Below, in pieces: positions 17,305-25,499 of a stretch of DNA of 64,000 nt; the first letter of the stretch is position 1; every line of letters begins with the position of its first letter. The stretch spans positions 408,850 through 472,849 of the forward strand of contig NZ_ATLO01000042.1 of NCBI RefSeq assembly GCF_000416235.1. Reading direction: 5' to 3'. The DNA comes from Pseudomonas sp. CFII64 (lineage in GTDB: Bacteria; Pseudomonadota; Gammaproteobacteria; Pseudomonadales; Pseudomonadaceae). The translations under genes and the position numbers were made by a program. The notes beneath the pieces are model-generated. The model was not told where the DNA came from, did no database searches, and saw nothing but the letters and a program-made list of their open reading frames with translations.

Positions 17305-18174
17305 TCAGCTCAATAAAACGATGGCTCCGCGTTGCCGACCGCGCCAGACGCTGGGGCTGGTCCCCACCATACGGGTGAATACCCGGGTCAGGTGCGGCTG
17401 ATCGGAAAAGCCGCATTGCCCGGCAATCGCCGCTAACGGCAGTTGCGGTTGTGCCTGGAGCAGTTCCTTGGCTTTTTCGACACGCATTTGCAGCAACCAG
17501 GTGTGCGGGGCAACACCGGTAGCTTGTTTGAAAGCCCGGGAGAAGTGGCTGCGGGACAATGAGCATTCCTGGGCAACACGCTCTACGGACAGATCATTGC
17601 CCAGGTTGCCGGCAATCATCTCCTTGGCCAGTCGCTCCTGGCGAGGCGTCAGCGTGGTGGTGAATTTGCCAGCAGTCGAGGCAATCCGTCCGTAGTGCTG
17701 AATCGAATGCGCACACATCGCCAACAGGATGTGATCGATGAACAATTGATTGGCCATTGCCGGATTCTGCAACGCTGGCAACATGGCTTGAGCCAGGTGG
17801 TACAACACCCTGTCCTGAGCGCCCTGCTCATAACGGAACCCGTCGATCTTGCGCCCACGGTTCTCCGCCTGATACTCATCCAGGGTTTGTCGGGGAATGT
17901 TGAAGCGCAGATTGTCATAGGACGCGCGATGCTGGCAGCGCAGCTCGTCACCCATGAATGGCAACGACACGCTGCCTTGTCGATAACCGCCGGAGTAACT
18001 CAAGCGTCGCCCGCGCCACAGCCGGTGTTCGGCGAAATCCTCCAGCTGAACAATGATCGAAAAAGCATCAGCGCATGGAATATCAATGATTTTGTCGGGA
18101 TCGGGACGTGCGTGAACCACCCGCGTGGCAGTGAATTTTTCGTTGTTCAAGTGCGCAATCGAAGGGGCGTCCAC
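17305..18174 (-). CDS. AraC family transcriptional regulator
   Basis: The 289-residue protein carries an AraC-type DNA-binding domain at ~185-285 with motifs LSVERVAQECSLSRSHFSRAF and LAAIAGQCGFSDQPHLTRVF. The N-terminal part has no domain I can name. The C-terminal domain is close in sequence to the AraC protein at 4430-5137 (shared CSLSRSHFSRAFK), so the two may be paralogues. It is convergent with the MFS gene. A divergent target is not obvious. Confidence 0.87.
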   Translation of the reverse strand: MDAPSIAHLNNEKFTATRVVHARPDPDKIIDIPCADAFSIIVQLEDFAEHRLWRGRRLSYSGGYRQGSVSLPFMGDELRCQHRASYDNLRFNIPRQTLDEYQAENRGRKIDGFRYEQGAQDRVLYHLAQAMLPALQNPAMANQLFIDHILLAMCAHSIQHYGRIASTAGKFTTTLTPRQERLAKEMIAGNLGNDLSVERVAQECSLSRSHFSRAFKQATGVAPHTWLLQMRVEKAKELLQAQPQLPLAAIAGQCGFSDQPHLTRVFTRMVGTSPSVWRGRQRGAIVLLS

Positions 18175-18249
18175 GGGGTTTCCATCAGGTAATCGCAGCC
18201 GCTACTGTATCGCCAAATCAGCGAGGCTGCGAGCCATCGGGACAGTCCC

Positions 18250-19242
18250 CTACTGGATCAACGGCACATGCGCCGCGCGCTGGTAAGGGCCGTATTCGAT
18301 CGGCACCCATTGGAAATGCTTGTCGACAGCGGCAATGTGGCCGATGCCGGGAAACGGCAGATGCGCCGCCGCGACCCAGATTCCCTTGGCCGCTGCCGAG
18401 CTGAACACCTGCTCGCGACTGGTCTTGGCTTGCTGGGCATTGACGTCAAAGCCGATGGTCACTTCCGGATGATCGAATTGCACGGCCAGGTTGTGCACCA
18501 GATCGCCCATGAACAGGATGCTTTGCCCTGCGGAGCTGAACAGATACGTGGTGCTGCCTGGCGTGTGCCCTGCTTCCAGCGCGGTCTGTACTTCAGGCAC
18601 CGGCGACTCGCCAGGTTTAAAGGTCTTGAAGCGGCCAGCCGCGATGTAGGGCGCCGTTGATTCCTGAGCGATCCTGAAGAACTCCCGGGCTTTTTCCGGG
18701 ACGCGAGCCATGGCATGCGGATCGAGCCAGTAATCCGCTTCGGGCTTGGCCGCATAGACCGTGGCATTGGAGAAAATCGGCTGCTGCCGGGCATCCACCA
18801 GACCGCACACATGATCCAGGTGCAAGTGGGTCAGCAGGATGGTGTCCACCTGCGCCGGTTCGTAGCCCGACGCCTTGATGTTCGCCGACAGGAAACCTGC
18901 GGTCTCACCGATGCAAGCGCCTGCGCCGGTATCGACCAGAATCAGGTGCTTGCCGGTATTGATCAGGAACGCGTTGAATGCGGTCTGCACGCCGGGGGTA
19001 TCAATGGAGCGACGCGCCAGCAGCGCGCGAATCTGCCCCGGGCTCAAGCCCTTGAGCAAGTCCGGCGACAAATCGTTGTAGCCGTCAAACAGCGCTGTCA
19101 CTTCGTAATCGCCCACCGCGAACCGTTGATAACCCGGCACTTGGGTCTTCTGTTGCGCGGGCGGCTGGGCGAGCGCCAGTCCTGAAGCCAACGCCAAGGC
19201 CAAAACAAGCCCTCGCAGGATGGGTGAAGTGGACTGACGCAT
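18250..19242 (-). CDS. Secreted metallo-beta-lactamase-fold hydrolase
   Basis: The 330-residue protein begins with a cleavable signal (LRGLVLALALASGLALAQ), so it acts in the periplasm. The zinc signature HLHLDH lies at residues 139-144, followed by His near 236 (AGHTPGS) and Asp/His in MGDLVH. This fits the MBL superfamily, nearest to lactonase- or sulfatase-like members. It is single and flanked by two regulators. Substrate not predictable; lactone hydrolysis is only one possibility. Confidence 0.88.
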   Translation of the reverse strand: MRQSTSPILRGLVLALALASGLALAQPPAQQKTQVPGYQRFAVGDYEVTALFDGYNDLSPDLLKGLSPGQIRALLARRSIDTPGVQTAFNAFLINTGKHLILVDTGAGACIGETAGFLSANIKASGYEPAQVDTILLTHLHLDHVCGLVDARQQPIFSNATVYAAKPEADYWLDPHAMARVPEKAREFFRIAQESTAPYIAAGRFKTFKPGESPVPEVQTALEAGHTPGSTTYLFSSAGQSILFMGDLVHNLAVQFDHPEVTIGFDVNAQQAKTSREQVFSSAAAKGIWVAAAHLPFPGIGHIAAVDKHFQWVPIEYGPYQRAAHVPLIQ

Positions 19243-19393
19243 GACGACCTCTCAAACATAACGGACTGGAATGGGTCCGCATGATGGGAGAAACGCAATG
19301 CGGCGGATTGAACACTTGTGCTGGCTTTTCTGTTGCAGGGCAAAGCGACGAACATAACCCTGAATCATGCCCACGCTTTAGAAATCCACGCGA

Positions 19394-19422
19394 TCTTGTA
19401 GGACCGGACTCATCCGGGAGTG
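19394..19422. repeat. REP-like half element
   Basis: TTGTAGGACCGGACTCATCCGGGAG matches the GTAGGACCGG..CCGGGA family of 2899-2954 as a single unit. The rest of the gap 19243-19460 holds nothing recognisable. Confidence 0.6.
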
Positions 19423-19460
19423 CGGCGACTGGACTGATGCCTCCGTACTCAGCGTGAGGC

Positions 19461-20213
19461 TCAACCCTTACGAGGTCTGATCCCGTTAAGGATCAACCCT
19501 TGCAGGTTCTCCAGGGTCTGAGCGAAGAACGCCGGGTCTTGCAGCGAATTGCCGGTCACTGCGCTGATTTGCCGGGCGAAGTCGGCGTAGTGCTGGGTGG
19601 TCGCCCACAGGGAAAAAATCAGATGGTGCGGTTCGATGGGCGCCAGCTTGCCCGCATCGATCCAGCCCTGAATCACCGCCACCTTGGCTTCGACGATATC
19701 GCGTAACGGCTGCTCAAGTTCGGCCAGCATCAGCGGTGCGCCCTGAATGATTTCCAGGCAGAACAACCGGGATTCGGCCGGGTGATCACGGGACAATTCC
19801 AGCTTGACCCGAATGTAGTCGCTGATCGCCTGAATCGGGTCCTGCTCGGCGCTGAACCCACGCAGCGGTTTGAGCCAGACATCCAGTAGCTGGCGCAGCA
19901 CGCTGGTGTACAGCTCTTCTTTACTGCTGAAGTAATAAAGCAGGTTGGTCTTGGACACGTCGGCCATGCTCGCGACCTGATCCAGACTGGTGCCATGCAG
20001 GCCAAAGCGGGAAAAAATCTCCAGCGCCGCTTCGAGAATCGCGGTGCGCTTGCCTTCGACAAGACGCGTACGACGGCTCAGCGTGGAAGCGCTGGCGGCC
20101 CGGGTGCCTTTGTCCTTCGCCACAGGCTTGGCTTTGGCCGCAGCGACCTTGGGCTTGACCACGCGCGTGCGTTTGAGGGATTTGGGCGGGGCGGCGGGAG
20201 TTTCGTTATTCAC
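19461..20213 (-). CDS. rutR: Pyrimidine-responsive TetR regulator RutR
   Basis: The 250-residue protein matches E. coli RutR after an N-terminal, Lys/Ala-rich extension of ~45 residues. Residues ~55-105 are the TetR helix-turn-helix (ALEIFSRFGLHGTSLDQVA, VSKTNLLYYFSSKEELY); the C-terminal part keeps RutR blocks such as GKLAPIEPHHLIF and STQHYADFA-like TTQHYADFA. RutR binds uracil or thymine and then releases its operator. It is divergent from rutA, with a matching operator at 20491-20506. The basic extension may add nonspecific DNA contacts. Confidence 0.92.
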   Translation of the reverse strand: MNNETPAAPPKSLKRTRVVKPKVAAAKAKPVAKDKGTRAASASTLSRRTRLVEGKRTAILEAALEIFSRFGLHGTSLDQVASMADVSKTNLLYYFSSKEELYTSVLRQLLDVWLKPLRGFSAEQDPIQAISDYIRVKLELSRDHPAESRLFCLEIIQGAPLMLAELEQPLRDIVEAKVAVIQGWIDAGKLAPIEPHHLIFSLWATTQHYADFARQISAVTGNSLQDPAFFAQTLENLQGLILNGIRPRKG

Positions 20214-20287
20214 GTTTACGACCGATTCGATAATGCGTACGGGGGCACTTTACCCCGCAAGACCGATCTTGGGTATTTGCAGGTTCT

Positions 20288-20366
20288 TTGCAGGAGCGAA
20301 CCTGTTCGGAAGGCGGCATACCCGACACGACGCGTCTGTGTGGGAGCGAGCTTGCTCGCGAAGGCA
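20288..20366. repeat. Two REP-like palindromes
   Basis: CAGGAGCGAACCTGTTCG (from 20291) and TGTGGGAGCGAGCTTGCTCGCGAA (20339-20363) are two direct copies of the GGAGCGA..TCGCGA family in the rutR-rutA gap, upstream of the control sites. Confidence 0.7.
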
Positions 20367-20467
20367 TTGTTTCAGGCGATACAAAATGTCGACTGCACTA
20401 TCGATTCGCGGGCAAACCACGCTCCAACAGATTGTGTTCGGCGTTTCTGCCCCATCGCCGTGCGCCA

Positions 20468-20484
20468 TGCACAAACCAAGTGCT
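20468..20484. promoter_or_regulatory. NtrC-like binding site upstream of rutA
   Basis: TGCAC-N7-GTGCT matches the NtrC dyad TGCAC-N7-GTGCA in nine of ten specified positions. It is centred about 95-110 bases upstream of the expected start of a sigma-54 promoter at 20559-20574, the usual enhancer distance. Confidence 0.6.
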
Positions 20485-20490
20485 CTAACC

Positions 20491-20506
20491 TGGACCAGAT
20501 GGTCTG
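20491..20506. promoter_or_regulatory. RutR operator
   Basis: TGGACCAGATGGTCTG has the RutR core GACCA-N2-TGGTC intact (consensus TTGACCA-N2-TGGTCAA). It lies between the NtrC-like site and the sigma-54 promoter, where bound RutR could block activation. Confidence 0.75.
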
Positions 20507-20558
20507 AAATTTAACAATTCATTTACCAAGTCATTGTTTTAAAAGCACAAATAAAAGC

Positions 20559-20574
20559 TGGCCTGCTTCATGCA
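20559..20574 (+). promoter_or_regulatory. Sigma-54 promoter of the rut operon
   Basis: TGGCCTGCTTCATGCA has GG and GC at the required 10-base separation and fits TGGCACG-N4-TTGCA at 10 of 12 positions apart from the spacer. rutA starts 71 bases downstream. This predicts nitrogen-limitation control. Confidence 0.7.
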
Positions 20575-20645
20575 AAAGCTTTTGCGTACCGTGTTCCCGA
20601 CGCTTTGGGCAACGCAATCATCGTTCGCATGCAAGAGGCCTTCTC

Positions 20646-21728
20646 ATGGATATTGGAATCTTCATCCCCATCGGCAACAACGGCTGGCTCATTTCAAGCA
20701 ATGCGCCGCAGTACATGCCGACCTTTGAATTGAACAAGGAAATCGTGCAGAAGGCCGAGCACTACGGCTTCGAGTTCGCGCTGTCGATGATCAAGCTGCG
20801 CGGCTTTGGCGGCAAGACCGAGTTCTGGGAACACAACATGGAGTCGTTCACTCTGATGGCCGGACTTGCCGCCGTCACCCGTCGCATCCATTTGTTCGCA
20901 ACGGTCGCCACGCTGACCATTCCGCCGGCTATCGTCGCGCGCATGGCGTCGACCATCGATTCGATTTCCGGCGGTCGCTTCGGCGTCAATCTGGTGACTG
21001 GCTGGCAAAAGCCGGAGTACGAGCAAATGGGCATGTGGCCGGGAGATGAATTCTTCTCGACCCGTTACGAATATCTGGCCGAGTATGCGCAGGTGTTGCG
21101 CGATTTATGGAGCACCGGGCACAGCGACCTCAAAGGCAAGTACTTCACCATGAACGACTGCCGGGTCAGCCCCAAGCCCCAGGCCGAGATGAAAATAATC
21201 TGTGCCGGGCAAAGTGAAGCCGGCATGGCATTTTCTTCGCAATACGCCGACTACAACTTCTGCTTCGGCAAGGGCGTGAACACCCCGATGGCCTATGCAC
21301 CCACTGCCGCGAAGCTGATCGAAGCCAACGAAAAAACCGGCCGCAACGTCACTTCTTGCCCGCTGTTCATGATCATCGCTGATGACACCGACGAAGCCGC
21401 TCGCGCCCGCTGGGAGCACATCAAGGCTGGCGCCGACGAGGAAGCGATTGCCTGGCTCAGCGAAAAAGGCGCTGCGGACAAGAGCCCCGGTTCGAACATG
21501 CGGCAGATGGCCGACCCCACTTCTGCGGTGAATATCAACATGGGCACGCTGGTCGGCTCGTGGGCCAGCGTGGCGCGGATGCTCGATGAAGTCGCGACGG
21601 TGCCTGGCACCCAAGGCGTGATGCTGACCTTTGACGACTTCGTGAAAGGCGTCGAAGACTTCGGGCAAAAAATCCAGCCGCTGATGACCAGCCGCCAACA
21701 CATCAACCCACTGCAGGAATCCGCCTGA
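20646..21728 (+). CDS. rutA: Pyrimidine monooxygenase RutA
   Basis: The 360-residue protein is a luciferase-like (LLM) flavin monooxygenase that closely follows E. coli RutA (MDIGIFIPIGNNGWLIS, FELNKEIVQKAEHYGFEF). RutA uses reduced FMN and oxygen to open the uracil ring between N3 and C4, giving ureidoacrylate peracid. AAGAGG lies before the ATG. It is the first gene of rutABCDF, and its stop overlaps the rutB start by one base. Reduced FMN should come from RutF at the end of the operon. Confidence 0.96.
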   Translation: MDIGIFIPIGNNGWLISSNAPQYMPTFELNKEIVQKAEHYGFEFALSMIKLRGFGGKTEFWEHNMESFTLMAGLAAVTRRIHLFATVATLTIPPAIVARMASTIDSISGGRFGVNLVTGWQKPEYEQMGMWPGDEFFSTRYEYLAEYAQVLRDLWSTGHSDLKGKYFTMNDCRVSPKPQAEMKIICAGQSEAGMAFSSQYADYNFCFGKGVNTPMAYAPTAAKLIEANEKTGRNVTSCPLFMIIADDTDEAARARWEHIKAGADEEAIAWLSEKGAADKSPGSNMRQMADPTSAVNINMGTLVGSWASVARMLDEVATVPGTQGVMLTFDDFVKGVEDFGQKIQPLMTSRQHINPLQESA

Positions 21729-22468
21729 TGAATGCACCCGCGCAAACCTCCGGTTATTGGCTGCCGGAATCCACATCGCCAACCCGGCAACTGCCCGCAC
21801 GTCCTGAAGCCCTGAGCATGAAGGCGAGCGAGACCGCATTGATCGTGGTCGACATGCAGAACGCCTATTCGACGCTGGGCGGCTATCTGGACCTGGCCGG
21901 TTTCGATGTCAGCAGCACCGGGCCGGTGATCGCCAATATCCAGAAAGCGCTGACCACCGCCCGCGCCGCCGGGATGCCGGTGATTTTTTTCCAGAATGGC
22001 TGGGATCCCGAATACGTCGAAGCCGGCGGGCCGGGGTCGCCCAACTGGCATAAATCCAACGCGCTGAAAACCATGCGCAAGCGTCCTGAGCTGCAAGGCA
22101 AGTTGCTCGCCAAAGGGGGCTGGGATTATCAACTGGTGGATGAATTGCAGCCGCAGCCCGGCGACATCGTGGTGCCGAAAACCCGCTACAGCGGTTTCTT
22201 CAATACCAACTTCGACAGCCTGTTGCGCAGTCGCGGCATCCGCAATCTGGTGTTCACCGGCATTGCCACCAACGTCTGCGTTGAATCAACCCTGCGTGAT
22301 GGCTTTTTCCTCGAATACTTCGGCGTTGTGCTGGCCGATGCAACGCATCAGGCCGGTCCTGACTTTGCCCAGCAGGCTGCGTTGTTCAATATCGAAACCT
22401 TCTTCGGCTGGGTGTCCAGCGTCGAAGATTTCTGCACCACCTTCAGCACCCAAACCGCTGCGATCTGA
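21728..22468 (+). CDS. rutB: Ureidoacrylate amidohydrolase RutB
   Basis: The 246-residue protein is an isochorismatase-fold amidohydrolase with the Asp-Lys-Cys triad visible as Asp42 (VVDMQNAY), Lys151 (VPKTRYSGF) and Cys184 (TNVCVEST). RutB splits ureidoacrylate into carbamate and aminoacrylate. Length and motifs match E. coli RutB. It sits in the rut operon directly after rutA and 11 bases before rutC. Confidence 0.95.
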   Translation: MNAPAQTSGYWLPESTSPTRQLPARPEALSMKASETALIVVDMQNAYSTLGGYLDLAGFDVSSTGPVIANIQKALTTARAAGMPVIFFQNGWDPEYVEAGGPGSPNWHKSNALKTMRKRPELQGKLLAKGGWDYQLVDELQPQPGDIVVPKTRYSGFFNTNFDSLLRSRGIRNLVFTGIATNVCVESTLRDGFFLEYFGVVLADATHQAGPDFAQQAALFNIETFFGWVSSVEDFCTTFSTQTAAI

Positions 22469-22479
22469 GGAGTTTCATC

Positions 22480-22863
22480 ATGGCCAAGAAATCAATCATT
22501 CCTGCCGGCACCAGCAAACCCATCGCGCCCTTCGTGCCGGGTTCCATGGCGGATGGCGTGCTGTACGTTTCCGGCACCCTGCCCTTCGACAAGGACAACA
22601 ATGTGGTGCATGTCGGCGATGCAACGGCGCAGACCCGCCACGTTCTGGAGACGATAAAAGGCGTGATCGAAACCGCTGGCGGCACGATGGATGACGTGAC
22701 CTTCAACATGATCATGATTCGCGACTGGGCGGATTACGCCAAGGTCAACGAGGTGTATGCCGAATACTTCGCCGGGGAAAAACCGGCGCGTTATTGCATC
22801 CAGTGCGGCCTGGTGAAACCCGAAGCCTTGATCGAAATCGCCAGCATCGCGCACATCGGCTGA
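22480..22863 (+). CDS. rutC: RidA-family aminoacrylate deaminase RutC
   Basis: The 127-residue protein is a RidA/YjgF family member starting KKSIIPAGTSKPIAPFVPG, as in E. coli RutC, with the conserved Arg and Cys in PARYCIQCGLVKPEALIEI. In the Rut pathway it was first proposed to reduce a peracid and later shown to deaminate 3-aminoacrylate to malonic semialdehyde. It has GAGG before the ATG and is the third gene of the operon. Confidence 0.95.
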   Translation: MAKKSIIPAGTSKPIAPFVPGSMADGVLYVSGTLPFDKDNNVVHVGDATAQTRHVLETIKGVIETAGGTMDDVTFNMIMIRDWADYAKVNEVYAEYFAGEKPARYCIQCGLVKPEALIEIASIAHIG

Positions 22864-22908
22864 ACCCATAACGAAGCGGACGCACGAGCGTCCGCGCTGG
22901 AGTCTTGC

Positions 22909-23712
22909 ATGCACTACGAAATACTCGGCTGTCAGGCAGCAGATGCACCGACGCTGGTGTTGAGTTCCGGTCTGGGGGGTTCCGCGCGTTTCTGGGCGCC
23001 GCAATTGCCGGTGCTCATTGAGCAATACCGCGTCGTGGTCTACGACCAGGCCGGAACCGGGCGCAGTCCGGCCAGCCTTGCCGAAGACTATTCGATTGCG
23101 AGCATGGCCGGTGAATTGCTGGCAATGCTCGACGACCTGGACATCCAGCGTTGCCATTTCATAGGCCATGCCCTGGGCGCACTGGTCGGACTGGAGCTGG
23201 CCCTGCAACGCCCGCAATTGCTACAAAGCATGGTGCTGATCAACGCCTGGAGCAGCCCCAATCCCCACAGCGAGCGCTGCTTCGCGATCCGCAAGACCCT
23301 GCTGCGCGATAGCGGTCCGGCCGCTTACGTTCAGGCGCAGGCGCTGTTTTTGTACCCCGCCGACTGGATCGCCGCGCACAGCGCACAGCTGGCCGAAGAT
23401 GAAGCCCACGCCTTGGCGCACTTCCCGGAAACCGACAACCTGCTGCGGCGCATTGCTGCCCTGCAAGCCTTCGACATTGAAGACCGGCTGCATCAGATCA
23501 AGACGCCGACCCTGCTGATCGCCAATCGCGACGATATGCTCGTGCCGTGGCAACGCTCGCAGCATCTGGCGGACAAGCTTGCCGGGGCGCGCCTGGCGTT
23601 ACTCGACTACGGTGGCCACGCTTCCAGTGTCAGCGACGTTGAACCCTTCAATCGCGAACTTGTTAATTATCTTGCTGGCCAGACCCGAGCGGAGACACTG
23701 ACATGCAAATAG
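22909..23712 (+). CDS. rutD: Putative aminoacrylate hydrolase RutD
   Basis: The 267-residue alpha/beta-hydrolase-fold protein matches RutD (SSGLGGSARFW, QAGTGRSP, GHALGALVGLELAL). The elbow reads GHALG, so the usual serine nucleophile is an alanine; E. coli RutD has the same feature, so this is normal for the family. RutD speeds the clearance of aminoacrylate. Its end overlaps the start of rutF by 10 bases. Confidence 0.93.
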   Translation: MHYEILGCQAADAPTLVLSSGLGGSARFWAPQLPVLIEQYRVVVYDQAGTGRSPASLAEDYSIASMAGELLAMLDDLDIQRCHFIGHALGALVGLELALQRPQLLQSMVLINAWSSPNPHSERCFAIRKTLLRDSGPAAYVQAQALFLYPADWIAAHSAQLAEDEAHALAHFPETDNLLRRIAALQAFDIEDRLHQIKTPTLLIANRDDMLVPWQRSQHLADKLAGARLALLDYGGHASSVSDVEPFNRELVNYLAGQTRAETLTCK

Positions 23713-24269
23713 CCGAACTCCCCGTTACCGCGCCGACGACCGCACCCGCGCCGATTGCACTGCAGGATTTCCGCGACGCCATGGCCGGCCTGGCCGCAGC
23801 CGTCAACGTCATCACCACTGATGGCCCCCATGGTCGATTTGGTTTTACCGCCACGGCGGTGTGCAGCGTGACGGATTCGCCGCCAACCCTGCTGGTTTGC
23901 CTGAATCGCTCGGCATCGGTCCATCCAGCCCTCACCGCCCATGCAACGCTGTGCATCAATACCTTGACCAGCGAACAGCGCGAGCTGTCCAACCTGTTCG
24001 GTGGCAAGACGCCCATGGCTGAACGCTTCGCCGCCGCACAATGGTCTGAATGGGTCACCGGTGCGCCAATTCTCAATGGCGCAGCGGCCTCCTTTGATTG
24101 CCGGGTCAGCCAGACTGTCAGCGTCGGCACACATGACATTCTGTTCTGTGAAGTATTGGCGCTGCGTCGGCAGAAGGATGCGGCGGCGCTGGTGTATTTC
24201 GACCGAAACTATCACCAATTGCCTCCTGTCCAGCCGTCGCCGACGGGAATCAGCCATTCAAACGGATGA
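23703..24269 (+). CDS. rutF: FMN reductase RutF
   Basis: The 188-residue protein is a flavin reductase-like FMN-binding protein (FRDAMAGLAAAVNVITTDGPHGRFGFTATAVCSV), as in RutF, which supplies reduced FMN to RutA. It closes the operon. The E. coli operon also has rutE (malonic semialdehyde reductase) and rutG (uracil permease); neither is present here between rutD, rutF and the following small genes, so those roles must be met elsewhere. Confidence 0.93.
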   Translation: MQIAELPVTAPTTAPAPIALQDFRDAMAGLAAAVNVITTDGPHGRFGFTATAVCSVTDSPPTLLVCLNRSASVHPALTAHATLCINTLTSEQRELSNLFGGKTPMAERFAAAQWSEWVTGAPILNGAAASFDCRVSQTVSVGTHDILFCEVLALRRQKDAAALVYFDRNYHQLPPVQPSPTGISHSNG

Positions 24270-24444
24270 CACAACCAAGCGAGCAAACTTCAGATGAATG
24301 AAGCGCCAGACACCGAGAAATAATATCGAACTGCCATCTTTCCGACGTCAGATTTTAATCACCTGCCGATCATCGGAAGTCGCGAATTTTCCCAACTACG
24401 AGGACTCCATCTATCGACAACATCAACAATAGAGGGATGCAGAC

Positions 24445-24669
24445 ATGCATCATTCCAGACATTACCGAATCGACTATCTATTACACGGCAAGTACAAGAG
24501 CTTCTATGTCTGCGCCCCGGCAATGGACAATGCGTCAGCCTGGAACTGGGCGGCGGTGGATGCGGGATTTGGCCAGATACCCAAATACCGCATGGACAAA
24601 GTTCCTGTTATCAGTAAACCCAAAGCCGAGCAATTCGGCCTGAGTGATGTGCAGTGGACAGAGTCATGA
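24445..24669 (+). CDS. Small conserved Pseudomonas protein (DUF6555-like)
   Basis: A 74-residue protein with no signal or membrane segment. The pattern HSRHYRIDYLLHGKYKSFYV, MDNASAWNWAAVDAG and PKAEQFGLSDVQW matches a small Pseudomonas family that I recall as DUF6555. AGAGGG lies 12 bases before the ATG. It follows rutF on the same strand after 175 bases without a visible terminator, but a link with pyrimidine use is not shown. Function unknown. Confidence 0.65.
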   Translation: MHHSRHYRIDYLLHGKYKSFYVCAPAMDNASAWNWAAVDAGFGQIPKYRMDKVPVISKPKAEQFGLSDVQWTES

Positions 24670-24695
24670 GTTTCATTTAAACGCTCTTTTTTTGT

Positions 24696-24929
24696 TCATT
24701 GCACGAGCGCTCTCAAACGGGCCTCAAGCGCTGTTTCGAAGAACACATGCAAGTTGTCTATTTCACTGTGACTCATCGTTCCCGCAGCCTCCAGGCCGAG
24801 CACGAACCCATCGGCACGTGCGCCAGACTTGACTGCCTGAATCATGGAGCTTGCTTGTTCTATTTGTCTGAGCAGGCGAATGACCTGGCGTTTGACGGGT
24901 TCGGTGAGGATCAGTGTTTCGATGTTCAT
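24696..24929 (-). CDS. Small hypothetical protein
   Basis: A 77-residue, mostly helical protein (TEPVKRQVIRLLRQIEQASSMIQAV, shown here only as far as its first helices, then SEIDNLHVFFETALEARL). It has no membrane segment. The coding pattern looks genuine (third-position GC is moderate), and it is convergent with the DUF6555-like gene. I cannot assign a family. A perfect 19-base palindrome lies about 100 bases upstream of its start. Confidence 0.55.
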   Translation of the reverse strand: MNIETLILTEPVKRQVIRLLRQIEQASSMIQAVKSGARADGFVLGLEAAGTMSHSEIDNLHVFFETALEARLRALVQ

Positions 24930-25025
24930 CTCGCCTGCGTCTCGTTAATCATTTGAATAATGACGCGCAGTCGGACAGCGCCGACCGGTGCCATTGATTA
25001 CGAAACAGCACTTCGTGGAAAGTTT

Positions 25026-25044
25026 GCCTGATCATTGATCAGGC
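25026..25044. promoter_or_regulatory. Perfect 19-base palindrome
   Basis: GCCTGATCA-T-TGATCAGGC is symmetric around 25035. It lies upstream of the minus-strand 77-residue gene. It could be an operator; no matching regulator is evident. Confidence 0.35.
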
Positions 25045-25060
25045 TGACGAACGGCGATCT

Positions 25061-25089
25061 ATATAGCCCCGGCTTTACCGAGGCTATAT
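25061..25089 (-). terminator. Hairpin after the 62-residue gene
   Basis: ATATAGCCCCGG (25061-25072) pairs with CCGAGGCTATAT (25078-25089) with one mismatch, 13 bases past the stop of the minus-strand gene at 25103. No long T-run follows on the minus strand, so efficiency is uncertain. Confidence 0.45.
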
Positions 25090-25102
25090 CAGGTGATCGG
25101 GA

Positions 25103-25291
25103 CTACTGACGCTCCGCTCGCGGAACCCTGGCCTGATAGGCCGGTAACGACGCTGCATAGGCCAAGGCTTCTTGTCGGGTGCCGAAAGAACCCAACCGAT
25201 CATCCTTAGTACAGACTTTCCACGGACCGCTATTAACGCTGATGACTTGATAACCATTGATCTGCATCTTCGAGAGCATGGGCGTGTTCAT
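25103..25291 (-). CDS. Small hypothetical protein (DUF2188-like fold)
   Basis: A 62-residue protein whose middle, YQVISVNSGPWKVCTKDDRLGSFGTRQEALAYAASL, is reported here by parts: a Trp-containing beta hairpin (GPWKV), then GSFGTRQEALAYA. That is the layout of DUF2188-type small proteins. It is followed by a hairpin and faces away from the DUF1185 operon. Function unknown. Confidence 0.5.
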   Translation of the reverse strand: MNTPMLSKMQINGYQVISVNSGPWKVCTKDDRLGSFGTRQEALAYAASLPAYQARVPRAERQ

Positions 25292-25446
25292 ACAGTTACC
25301 TCCATTTCAGTCAAGAGAAAGGGATTGCCTGCCTACCTTACACCCCGGCGAACGCGATCCGCGTGCCTTACGTCGCGTCACCCTCCCCCGCAAGCCCGGC
25401 AGATTTGACCGGTGACCTGCGCAGAAAGATTTGCACGTCCAATATT

Positions 25447-25458
25447 ATGGTATACCAT
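25447..25458. promoter_or_regulatory. GntR-type operator, site 1
   Basis: ATGGTATACCAT, a perfect 12-base palindrome 41 bases before the ATG of the DUF1185 gene. TTGCAC lies at 25432-25437. Three more copies or near copies precede other units of this cluster, and an FCD-type GntR gene lies at 29177. Confidence 0.75.
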
Positions 25459-25499
25459 CAGACGCAATACACACCAATAACCCTGTCTGGGAGCCGCTC

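Noticed and set aside
20646..24269. A second luciferase-type pathway equal to the 37049 enzyme
   Set aside because: RutA and the LLM protein at 37049 differ in their diagnostic starts and neighbours, so they were kept as separate systems rather than a duplicated rut operon.
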